This document shows, piece after piece, positions 8,773 through 15,736 of a stretch of DNA of 37,085 nucleotides. The stretch is from contig CALIEI010000215.1 of assembly GCA_938022165.1 (NCBI GenBank), forward strand, positions 1 to 37,085, read 5' to 3'. The DNA comes from an uncultured Saprospiraceae bacterium (GTDB lineage: Bacteria; Bacteroidota; Bacteroidia; Chitinophagales; Saprospiraceae). How positions within the stretch are numbered: the stretch's first letter is position 1; each line of letters starts with the position of its first letter. The position numbers and the translations under genes were made by a program. The notes under the pieces were generated by a model. It saw nothing but the letters and a program-made list of their open reading frames with translations, searched no databases and had not been told where the DNA came from.

Positions 8773-9513
8773 TTATTGTATCCGTTCGAACTTGAATGAA
8801 ACAGTACTATTTTCATTTTCGAATCCAACTATTCCAACTTCATCAGACCAGTATATATTATAGTTATTGTCATATCCAGAGCCTACAAATTCTAGTGTAG
8901 GTACATAAACATTTTCATATCTCCTGCCGTGTAAGGAGAAGTTTTCCTGCATTACAGGAGCAAATAGAGTATTATCACTTGTAGAGTTTCGCTCATCCAA
9001 GCTCAGCGACAAAAAACCATCATTGAAAGCTTCAATGGCTCCTGGTATGATGGGAGTTTCATCAATCATTACCAAAATGAGTTTATCTCTTAATTCTACA
9101 TCATCATTCTCATTGATATTCGCTTCAACTCGGCCTGAGATAATTAATTCTAGATTAATTGAATCAATGGCAAAGGAGCTATTGATGCATTCTCCTTGAT
9201 AGTCATAAAAACAGAAGCCTCTTTCTGGCGCATTTGCATCAAGTATATAAGATGTATTTACTGTGCAAAATCTATTCGAAGAAGGGGTGTACGTAGCTCG
9301 AATTTCATTTCCAATAGAATCGCTAAATATGAACACTGATGGAACATCCGGAAAGGGTAAAAAATCTCTTGATCCCTCTGCAAGCATAATTTGCCCAAGG
9401 CTATCCTCTTCTAGACATTCACGTGTAGAACCATCATTATCATCAGCGCATGAAAAAAAAGATATCGTAACTATCAGCAAAGAAATTAAAAGGAAGGCAT
9501 TTTTAAGTCTCAT
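8773..9513 (-). CDS. Acidic lipoprotein of unknown function
   Basis: 246 residues. MRLKNAFLLISLLIVTISFFSC gives a clear lipoprotein signal with Cys at residue 22, followed by an acidic ADDNDGSTRECLEEDS stretch that may act as a surface-export signal like those known from Bacteroidota surface lipoproteins. The mature part is rich in Asn, Asp, Ser and beta-strand patterns (VFIFSDSIGNEIRATYT, FCFYDYQGECINSSFAIDSINLELIISGRVEA, YNIYWSDEVGIVGFENENSTVSFKFERIQ). Such sequences are common among genus-specific Bacteroidota lipoproteins, and I do not recognise a family. Three further cysteines besides the lipidated one (in TRECLEE, NRFCTVN and FCFYDYQGEC) could form disulfides. It faces the 7933 gene tail to tail and is preceded upstream by the repeat island. 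Confidence 0.8.
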   Translation of the reverse strand: MRLKNAFLLISLLIVTISFFSCADDNDGSTRECLEEDSLGQIMLAEGSRDFLPFPDVPSVFIFSDSIGNEIRATYTPSSNRFCTVNTSYILDANAPERGFCFYDYQGECINSSFAIDSINLELIISGRVEANINENDDVELRDKLILVMIDETPIIPGAIEAFNDGFLSLSLDERNSTSDNTLFAPVMQENFSLHGRRYENVYVPTLEFVGSGYDNNYNIYWSDEVGIVGFENENSTVSFKFERIQ

Positions 9514-9599
9514 AAAGAATCAATTGTATTACTCAAAAGTATATTATTGTTTTCACTCTTTAAAACGTATTCGTAAGAGGTAATGCTGTCTGTATAAAT

Positions 9600-9970
9600 C
9601 AGCAAGAGCCATTCAGCAAGAGCAAGAGAGCAAGAGAGCAAGAGCCATTCAGCAAGAGCAAGAGCCATTCAGCAAGAGTTGAGAGCAAGAGCAAGAGGTT
9701 ACAGCAAGAGCAAGAGGAAAGAAGCAAGAGTCATTGAACGCTTTTCTTAATACCCTTCATTTCTTAACTACTTTAATGGTTCATTTTTTTTCAACATTAA
9801 GAAAATTAAGGGATTAAGAACCATTAAGTGCTCTTCTTAATGCCCTTCATCTCTTAACTACCTTAATGGTTTATTTTTTTTAGCAAAAGCAAGAGAGAAA
9901 GCAGCAAGTGTTTTACAGCAAGAGCAAGAGGATTGAGCAAGAGAAAGAGGTTACAGCAAGAACAAGAGTA
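9600..9970. repeat. Imperfect AGCAAG/AGCAAGAG tandem arrays flanking a 50-base duplication
   Basis: AGCAAGAG occurs many times in direct orientation in 9600-9731 and again in 9891-9970, separated by spacers such as CCATTC or GTTAC. Between them two 50-base units (about 9741-9790 and 9831-9880) agree at 45 of 50 positions, each ending in a run of T. GAACCATTAA (about 9818-9827) is the inverse of TTAATGGTTC in the first unit and pairs with a copy in the second, so the interior can fold in alternative ways. There is no spacer regularity of the CRISPR kind. Confidence 0.8.
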
Positions 9971-10023
9971 TAGAGATAAGAAAAATGTGAATAATAGAAA
10001 AAATAAAAGTGATGGAACATCTC

Positions 10024-10054
10024 AGCTAAAAGCTAAGGGCTAAAAGCTAATAGC
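10024..10054. repeat. Heptamer array GCTAAAA/GCTAAGG/GCTAATA
   Basis: Four consecutive 7-base units beginning GCTAA are visible just after the trhA stop codon (on its downstream side). This matches the style of short tandemly repeated heptamers described in cyanobacteria and seen in some Bacteroidota intergenic DNA. Confidence 0.65.
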
Positions 10055-10060
10055 TCTTTT

Positions 10061-10711
10061 TCAAAATATCGTAACCAAAGCGATCAAGTGAAACAGCGTC
10101 CCTGCCATCACAAACAAATGCCAAATCGTGTGATTGTATCTTACGTGATCTGCATTGAAGAAATAAGTACCGACCGTGTAAGCTATACCACCTGCTATAA
10201 TGTAAAATAATGATATCGTTGGGATAGCGTGATAGACAAAGTAGCCAGTCAATAAGCCCAACCAGCCTAGAGCCAAATAAAAGCATAAGGAGAACCATGG
10301 ATACTTATTGAGAAAAAGCATCTTATACAAAGCCCCTACTCCAACTAAGCCCCAGAACAAAGCCATGAAAGCAATCTGCTCTGTTCCTTCCATCAAAATA
10401 AGAATGTAAGGCGTATTGCTGCCCGCTATCATCACAAAAATACTAATGTGATCATAGCGCTGAAAGTACGTTCTATGCGGCGTGAAATATCTATAATGAT
10501 ATAAGGCAGAACTGCCATATGTCAAGATCAAGGAAAACAGAAATAGAGAGACACCAGCGAGACCAACCCAGTCGGTATAATATGAACAATAATATAAATA
10601 TGGAAGAAAAATAATAAGCAAGGCACCAAATCCGATGCCATGTGTAATGGCGCTCCATCTCTGATCAGAGCGTTCAAGGGAGTCGGCGATATAATCTGTC
10701 CTGGTATTCAA
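10061..10711 (-). CDS. trhA: Hemolysin III / PAQR family membrane protein TrhA
   Basis: 216 residues with about seven membrane segments. The family motifs are present: ITHGIGFGALL at the N-terminus, SSALYH (Ser68, His72), RYDHISIFVMIAGSNTPYIL (Asp87, His88) and the last-helix HTIWHLFVMAG (His194, His198). Family knowledge: bacterial hemolysin III/TrhA proteins are PAQR relatives in the CREST superfamily and affect membrane fluidity; the Ser, Asp and His residues are thought to hold a metal ion for hydrolase-like chemistry. The start is a TTG that lies inside the end of the upstream gene (38-base overlap, 10674-10711); no ATG lies between it and the first conserved motif. It is the third gene of the typA run, so its translation is probably coupled to the upstream gene. 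Confidence 0.88.
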   Translation of the reverse strand: MNTRTDYIADSLERSDQRWSAITHGIGFGALLIIFLPYLYYCSYYTDWVGLAGVSLFLFSLILTYGSSALYHYRYFTPHRTYFQRYDHISIFVMIAGSNTPYILILMEGTEQIAFMALFWGLVGVGALYKMLFLNKYPWFSLCFYLALGWLGLLTGYFVYHAIPTISLFYIIAGGIAYTVGTYFFNADHVRYNHTIWHLFVMAGTLFHLIALVTIF

Positions 10712-11366
10712 TATGCTTATATAATTTTGTCGCGCCTAAGTATAATACGTAGAATCCAACTAACATCATGACGTGACAAACGTCATGGTAAGTGAACCAT
10801 TGGTTTATGCCAATTCTGTTTATTTGGAAATAGGGTATGATACTCGATATTAATAACGATATCAGAACCCAATCCGTTCCCTCCGTTTTGTATTTTATTT
10901 TACAAAATATCAAAATAGGGATGATCATCAAGGCAGCGGCAACATTATGGAAGATGGAATAGCTAAAGTGCATCTTGCCAAAAGCAAGCCCTAAAAATAT
11001 CGGCACCATGAGAATAGCCAAGATTTGGAGCGCATTGTGAAGCTTAGCGGAGACTTTGGCACGCAATAAATCTATCGTCGCCAACTGCAACCAAAACATA
11101 GTCACGATGGTAAGTGCCATAGCCGGATATTTGCCAGCTGCTCCAAAATGGGGTAAGAAGCCATGCCCAATGACCCCGCCCAGAAAAGTATTGACACTCA
11201 TCCATAAAAAAAACTGAGCGAAGTACCACTTACCTCGCTCAGTTGATTTTGCTTTGCTGATGCGTCTATAAAAATAAAAACAAAATATCGCTAGTATAAT
11301 ATCGGTAAGCATAGTTACCGGTTCCCAAATGGTGATGCCAAGTATGTCTATGGACGGCTGTTCCAT
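10674..11366 (-). CDS. Multi-pass membrane protein, possible CREST-like hydrolase
   Basis: 230 residues with about seven hydrophobic segments and no signal peptide. Conserved-looking polar residues sit inside or at the ends of helices: Glu15 (WEPVTMLTD), His68 (GGVIGHGF), His140 (SIFHNVAAA) and His194-Asp195-x-x-His198 (TYHDVCHVMM) in the last helix. The final HxxxH followed by a hydrophobic helix parallels the HTIWHLFV of the adjacent TrhA, and the seven-helix plan is that of the CREST group (PAQR, alkaline ceramidase and relatives). A DUF6962-type family assignment is possible but from memory. The ATG start lies 13 bases after the typA stop, and its 3' end overlaps trhA by 38 bases, so a functional link in membrane lipid handling is plausible but not shown. 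Confidence 0.75.
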   Translation of the reverse strand: MEQPSIDILGITIWEPVTMLTDIILAIFCFYFYRRISKAKSTERGKWYFAQFFLWMSVNTFLGGVIGHGFLPHFGAAGKYPAMALTIVTMFWLQLATIDLLRAKVSAKLHNALQILAILMVPIFLGLAFGKMHFSYSIFHNVAAALMIIPILIFCKIKYKTEGTDWVLISLLISSIIPYFQINRIGINQWFTYHDVCHVMMLVGFYVLYLGATKLYKHIEYQDRLYRRLP

Positions 11367-11379
11367 TGGTATGGCTTAA

Positions 11380-13194
11380 TTATACGTTTGCAGCGATTTT
11401 ATTTTTTGCTCTTTTACGATCATTCTCAGATAATAATACTTTTCGGAGACGCATGCTATTAGGCGTCACCTCTACATATTCATCTCCTTGTATGTATTCT
11501 AGCGCTTCTTCGAGTGTAAACAATACCGGTGGAGTCAACTTCACCTTATCGTCAGCACCAGAACTACGCATGTTCGTGAGCTTCTTTGTCTTAGTCAGAT
11601 TGATCACCAAGTCACCTGGTCTGATGTGCTCCCCTACTATCTGTCCTTGGTAGATCTCTTGATTAGCAGGAACGAAAAACTTACCTCTCTCTTGCAAATT
11701 GAACATAGAGAATGGAATCGACTTACCCGTTTCCATACTGATCAATGATCCGTTTTGTCTACCTGGGATATCTCCCTTCCATGGTTGAAATTCTTTGAAG
11801 CGGTGATTCATAATCGCCTCCCCTGCTGTTGCAGTCAACATAAAGTTACGCAGTCCAATAATCCCTCTAGACGGAATCTCAAACTCGCAGATCATACGAT
11901 CTCCCTTTGGTTCCATACTTAGCATCATCCCCTTACGCTTAGTGATCATTTCGATCGCTTTACCAGAGTATACTTCCGGAAGGTCAATAGTCAATTCCTC
12001 TATCGGCTCATGCTTTTGGCCGTCGATCTCTTTGATGATTACCTGCGGCTGACCGATCTGCAATTCGTATCCTTCACGTCTCATCGTCTCTACGAGTACT
12101 GACAAGTGAAGTACCCCTCTACCAAATACCTTGAACGAATCCGCCGAGTCAGTTGCCTCTACGCGCATCGCCAAGTTTCTTTCTGTCTCCGACTCCAATC
12201 TTTCTTTGATATGTCTTGAAGTCACAAACTTTCCGTCTTGACCAAAGAATGGACTATCGTTGATCACAAACTGCATACTCATCGTAGGCTCATCGATTGC
12301 GATAGATTCTAGCGCTTCTGGATTCTCTGCATGTGCTATGGTATCACCGATCTCAAATCCTTCCACACCCGTTACACCAAATATTTCTCCAGCGTGTACT
12401 TCATCCACTTCTTTCTTACCAAGACCATCAAAAATAAATAGTCCCTTCACTTGATGCTTTTTATTCAAGCCCTCCTTATCCATCAGCGTAACATACTCCG
12501 CTTTTTTGATCGACCCTCTCTGGAGTCTTCCGATCGCGATACGACCAGTATACTTTGAGAAGTCTAATGAGGTCACCAACATCTGCGTGTTACCCTCTGC
12601 TATCTTTGGTGCAGGAATCTTCTCTACGATGGTATCCAAGAGTGGAAGTATATTATCAGTAGGCTTATCCCACTCAAAATTCATCCAGTTGTTCTTCGCT
12701 GATCCGTAGATCACTGGGAAGTCCAATTGATCTTCCGTCGCATCTAGATTAAACATCAAGTCAAATACCGCCTCGTATACTTCTTCTGGTCTACAGTTTT
12801 CCTTATCGACTTTGTTTACGACTACAATTGGCTTTAGTCCTAGCTGCAATGCTTTTTGCAATACAAATCTAGTTTGCGGCATCGGCCCCTCAAATGCATC
12901 TACAAGAAGTAGCACCCCATCCGCCATATTCAATACACGCTCTACCTCACCACCGAAGTCACTATGACCAGGGGTATCGATGATATTGATCTTAGTCCCC
13001 TTGTAAGTGATCGAGCAGTTCTTAGATAAGATCGTGATTCCTCTTTCTCTTTCTAGGTCGTTGCTATCCATGATCAGCTCACCCGGCTTCTCATGATCAT
13101 TGAACAATAATCCAGCGTGAAGCATCTTATCGGTAAGCGTTGTCTTACCGTGATCTACGTGAGCGATGATCGCTATATTTCTGATATCTTGCAT
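11380..13194 (-). CDS. typA: Ribosome-associated GTPase TypA/BipA
   Basis: 604 residues from the ATG at 13194; this start places MQDIRNIAIIAHVDHGKTTL at the N-terminus as in the family, whereas the longer frame from 13236 adds a poor 14-residue tail. TypA is a translational GTPase related to EF-G and LepA that binds ribosomes and helps 50S assembly and stress or cold adaptation. Motifs in order: G1 AHVDHGKT, G2 with RERGITI, G3 DTPGHSDF, G4 NKVD, G5 region GSAKN, then domain II, the EF-G-like alpha-beta domains (EPIEELTIDLPEVYSGKAIEMITKRKG) and the TypA-specific C-terminal domain (LTKTKKLTNMRSSGADDKVKLTPP, EYVEVTPNSMRLRKVLL). Length matches the family. It is the first gene of a run that continues into two membrane proteins. 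Confidence 0.97.
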   Translation of the reverse strand: MQDIRNIAIIAHVDHGKTTLTDKMLHAGLLFNDHEKPGELIMDSNDLERERGITILSKNCSITYKGTKINIIDTPGHSDFGGEVERVLNMADGVLLLVDAFEGPMPQTRFVLQKALQLGLKPIVVVNKVDKENCRPEEVYEAVFDLMFNLDATEDQLDFPVIYGSAKNNWMNFEWDKPTDNILPLLDTIVEKIPAPKIAEGNTQMLVTSLDFSKYTGRIAIGRLQRGSIKKAEYVTLMDKEGLNKKHQVKGLFIFDGLGKKEVDEVHAGEIFGVTGVEGFEIGDTIAHAENPEALESIAIDEPTMSMQFVINDSPFFGQDGKFVTSRHIKERLESETERNLAMRVEATDSADSFKVFGRGVLHLSVLVETMRREGYELQIGQPQVIIKEIDGQKHEPIEELTIDLPEVYSGKAIEMITKRKGMMLSMEPKGDRMICEFEIPSRGIIGLRNFMLTATAGEAIMNHRFKEFQPWKGDIPGRQNGSLISMETGKSIPFSMFNLQERGKFFVPANQEIYQGQIVGEHIRPGDLVINLTKTKKLTNMRSSGADDKVKLTPPVLFTLEEALEYIQGDEYVEVTPNSMRLRKVLLSENDRKRAKNKIAANV

Positions 13195-13578
13195 AATCTT
13201 TTGTTGATGGGCCAAGCCCTCCGAAAAAAAGCACAAAGTTCCCCTTTTATTACCGTTTTATCAAGATAAGTATGGATTATTAATTCCTATGATATATTAA
13301 TTTGCCGAATTGTCATCCTTCCTTCTTTTGTATGGCAAATGGGCCTTTATACGATACGCTTTTGATACGTTTTATAGGGTCTAAGGTTATTTCTAGTGTT
13401 TAGGGTTTTATGTGGGGCCTACTCCAATGGCTATGCAGCCAGGCCTGTGCTGCTTGGAGTCGCTATGCTACGAGGCTCGTCAGTCGACTCGGTCCTGCGC
13501 CAACCTTGACATCAGGCTTTGCTTCTGGGTTTGGACTTCCTCCTACGGAGTCACCCACTCCGCAGCGCTAGTCCGTTT

Positions 13579-13630
13579 TTTGAATTATGAGGGATGAATT
13601 ATGAGTTATGAATTATGAGTTATGAATTTA
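13579..13630. repeat. Heptamer array GAATTAT/GAGTTAT
   Basis: Units of 7 bases (GAATTAT, GAGTTAT, GAATTAT, GAGTTAT) follow one another directly after the GC-rich block at 13408-13578. A related AATTATA array follows the structured element at 32279-32426, so this kind of heptamer run recurs beside GC-rich elements. Confidence 0.7.
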
Positions 13631-13650
13631 TTATTATTGACTCATTCATA

Positions 13651-13873
13651 TTTTCAATGTCGATGCTATATGCTTATTGCATTTAGTCTGTATTAGCAAA
13701 CAAGTTGTTCTAAAAATATATGTATGCCTAAATTCAGGTTAAATTTCTTAATAGAATTGGTCAACATTACGAATGCATTGAATCGATGTTGAAAACATCG
13801 ACTATCTTTCTTTTCTTTTCTTTTCTTTGATCGTTGAGGTTTTCAACCTCGATGCCATATACTCATTGCACTT
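13651..13873. repeat. Two direct and one inverted copy of a TTTTCAAC-TCGATG element
   Basis: 13651-13684 and 13840-13873 agree at 28 of 34 positions in direct orientation. Between them, 13783-13801 carries the motif in reverse as a perfect 8-base-arm hairpin (TCGATGTT-gaa-AACATCGA), and the right copy has its own GAGGTT-ttc-AACCTC hairpin. A TTTTC pentamer run sits at about 13808-13829. This is a local repeat family of unknown role. Confidence 0.6.
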
Positions 13874-13929
13874 TCCTATCTAATACTAATGACAAATTTC
13901 TCACTTTTCGCTCAACGTTAATGCACTAC

Positions 13930-15123
13930 TTAAAGCTTAATCATTTTCACTACATGACTATAGGATTCTTGTGTAGTTATTTTCAATAAGTAAAATCCGG
14001 GATTTAAATTTGAGAGATCAATTAAGCTATTAGTTTGACCAGCGGAAACAAGAACTCCTTGATTGGATAATATTTCGAATGACACATTGCCTTCTATGCC
14101 TTCAACTTTGATAAAATTTTGAGCGGGGTTAGGGGAAATAGTCAGACTTTTCAGTCTATCAAATTGGGTGTCACTGTTTACTGTGGCATCAAAAAATACT
14201 CGGCTCTCGCCATCCGTAAAATTGAAGATCTGGAGCTCTGACCAAATGTAATCTATGATGCTGGTGATGTTATTTCTGATGGCGGGATGTATTTGGCTGT
14301 CAATTTCAATACTGCTATCTACTGGTTCTTCATAGATACTCATGTGGGTGATCAAACTTGCCAGAAAGTATAAATTTGGGCGACCGTGAGGAGCTGAATC
14401 TTCATACCAATGATCAAAGGGGACTTGATCAGAAAGCACTCCTGTTATAAGCCCACTCATAATTGGGCCTACGGGAATTAACCTTATTTCGCTTTGCGGT
14501 CTTCTTTCTAAAACTACATCCTGATAATGTAGCCACCAATCGATAAAACTGCTGTGAGTCAATTCGTGATAAGCAGCCACTTCTTGTTCACTAGGTATAT
14601 TGGGTGGGAATGCATTCTGTAAATCCATTTCTGGCCAATTCGCATAGATATAATACCTTACTTCATCCCCTCTTTGTTGTGCTACCCAATCCATTATTTC
14701 AATGGTGGCGTCTACCGTAGTGGTAGAGTAATCAATCGGATGCGCCTGATCCGCTGGTGTGAATTGGATAAAATTTGCAGCAGTCATCATTATGGTGTTT
14801 ATCTCCGTTTCCGAAAACAATTCATATTCAGAATCCCAGACTCCAGTTACATTCTCATATCCAAGTTGGGAAATTGGTGGCAAATTTGCATGGCTTGGTA
14901 AAAATCCAAATTGCCCTCCTGCTGCAAAATCTACTCCATGTTGGGATGCAATATTTTCTAACCAATGAGGGACTGTGGTTTCATCACTCGGTGTAGGAAT
15001 GGCAGGTGGTCGATGATCTATAAGGCTGTGTCCAAAGATGAACATGTTGACATCTTGTACTTGTGCTATACTTGTAGTTGTAAAACAGCACAATAAAAAT
15101 ATTTTGAAATACTTTTGAATCAT
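13930..15123 (-). CDS. Secreted SGNH-hydrolase-like protein with type IX sorting domain
   Basis: 397 residues. MIQKYFKIFLLCCFTTTSIA is a signal peptide, probably cleaved before QVQDVNMF. A possible SGNH block I follows at once (MFIFGHSLIDH, Ser near residue 33), and DSAPHGRPNLYFLASL near residue 240 fits block V with the Asp-x-x-His pair, so an esterase or acetylhydrolase acting on carbohydrate is possible. About 85 C-terminal residues form a Por secretion-system domain: SLTISPNPAQNFIKVEG, LSNLNPGFYLLKITT, and the end HVVKMIKL. Family knowledge: this domain sends proteins through the type IX system to the cell surface or medium. The gene stands alone on the minus strand between two long intergenic regions. 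Enzyme class is uncertain; secretion route is well supported. Confidence 0.85.
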   Translation of the reverse strand: MIQKYFKIFLLCCFTTTSIAQVQDVNMFIFGHSLIDHRPPAIPTPSDETTVPHWLENIASQHGVDFAAGGQFGFLPSHANLPPISQLGYENVTGVWDSEYELFSETEINTIMMTAANFIQFTPADQAHPIDYSTTTVDATIEIMDWVAQQRGDEVRYYIYANWPEMDLQNAFPPNIPSEQEVAAYHELTHSSFIDWWLHYQDVVLERRPQSEIRLIPVGPIMSGLITGVLSDQVPFDHWYEDSAPHGRPNLYFLASLITHMSIYEEPVDSSIEIDSQIHPAIRNNITSIIDYIWSELQIFNFTDGESRVFFDATVNSDTQFDRLKSLTISPNPAQNFIKVEGIEGNVSFEILSNQGVLVSAGQTNSLIDLSNLNPGFYLLKITTQESYSHVVKMIKL

Positions 15124-15323
15124 ACATATCTAAGATAAGAAGAAATTTGAATCCTGCTATATATCCTCGTTAATCTATGGCTCCCAGCCTACATTTCATT
15201 TCGTCTGGCAGGCCGCCATCGATTCAGTATATGCATCAAATATAGCTCTTAATTTTAGGCTTACATTTCATTTTTTGAAAAGATCTTTTTCAAATAATAG
15301 CTAAGCTATAAACGTATATGGAA

Positions 15324-15343
15324 TCCACGGCTAGAGCCGTGGA
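15324..15343. repeat. REP-like palindrome TCCACGGCT/AGCCGTGGA
   Basis: Two 9-base arms, perfectly complementary, flank a 2-base centre. A shorter palindrome of the same type (GGGCT-ga-AGCCC) lies at 712-723. Such GC-rich palindromes are typical of REP elements moved by RAYT transposases, though no such transposase gene is in the window. Confidence 0.5.
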
Positions 15344-15470
15344 CTAACTTTTATTTTTTTTAGTTGGTGTGTAAATCCAACATGATGATGTAAACTAGAA
15401 AAGATATTTTTTATACTTGTGTTCTAACGTAGAAGAATTTTGAATCCTTCAACACTTATCACAACTCATA

Positions 15471-15604
15471 ACGGGCGATGCGAATAGCAGGAAGCCCGTG
15501 ATAGACAAGAGATCGACAGGGCTTGGTCTCGATTTTTTTATCGAGACGGGAGCGACAGCGGACCCCGAAAGAGCTCGACCACGACGATAGTCAGTGGGTG
15601 GCCC
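15471..15604 (+). repeat. Structured intergenic element, copy A
   Basis: Copy A of a roughly 140-base element (copy B at 32279-32426). First stem: GGGC (15473-15476) with GCCC (15494-15497), then a purine internal loop, then TGC-gaata-GCA. Second stem: GTCTCGAT (15526-15533) with ATCGAGAC (15540-15547) around six T. The 3' end AGTGGGTGGCCC (15593-15604) matches copy B at 11 of 12 positions. The first 27 bases agree with copy B at 25, and the two differences are at paired positions, changing a T-A pair to G-C. Orientation is given by the copy B match; it runs opposite to ftsZ. Confidence 0.75.
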
Positions 15605-15626
15605 ATAATAAAACATATACCCAAAA

Positions 15627-15656
15627 CAAAAAAGACCCAGGCATAACACCTAGGTC
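15627..15656 (-). terminator. Rho-independent terminator of the dcw operon
   Basis: On the minus strand GACCTAGG pairs with CCTGGGTC (15649-15656 with 15634-15641) around a short loop and is followed by seven T in the sense of ftsZ. In minus-strand RNA the one imperfect pair is a G-U wobble, whereas in plus-strand RNA it would be a C-A mismatch, which fits a terminator acting on ftsZ transcripts. It lies about 80 bases past the ftsZ stop. Confidence 0.85.
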
Positions 15657-15736
15657 CTTTAAAAACACTCCGAACTATTAAGAGAACTAATCTTAATTTC
15701 TTAATCGACTATGTGGTGGAGTTTGTGCTGATAAGC

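Larger units (their letters stand above)
9514..10060. other. 547-base low-complexity intergenic island
   Basis: No credible gene. The island is made of two AGCAAGAG-type arrays (9600-9731 and 9891-9970) around a duplicated 50-base TTAAG-rich unit, and ends in a 7-base-period GCTAAAA array at 10024-10054. The short frame reading through 9263-9583 on the plus strand is a shadow of the lipoprotein gene. Confidence 0.7.
13195..13929. other. 735-base intergenic region upstream of typA
   Basis: No convincing gene. It holds the typA leader (13195-13380), a GC-rich block (about 13408-13578), a 7-base-period GAATTAT/GAGTTAT array (13579-13630), and a set of direct and inverted TTTTCAAC-TCGATG repeats with small hairpins (13651-13873). 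The 61-residue frame in the GC-rich block has the composition of structured noncoding DNA and is not called. Confidence 0.6.
15124..15736. other. 613-base intergenic region after ftsZ
   Basis: No credible gene; the 66-residue minus-strand frame at 15449-15649 only reads through the structured element and the terminator. The region holds a REP-like palindrome (15324-15343), the multi-hairpin element (15471-15604) and the ftsZ terminator (15627-15656). A 12-base segment (TACATTTCATTT) occurs twice near 15190 and 15263. Confidence 0.6.

Noticed and set aside
9600-9970. CRISPR array
   Set aside because: Units are only 6-8 bases with irregular spacing and no unique spacers of constant length; no cas genes nearby.
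13412-13597. 61-residue plus-strand frame in a GC-rich block
   Set aside because: It coincides with a structured GC-rich block and the heptamer array; composition (many Cys, Ser, Arg) is that of noncoding DNA.
15449-15649. 66-residue minus-strand frame after ftsZ
   Set aside because: It runs through the structured element and the ftsZ terminator, and nothing about the peptide suggests a protein.
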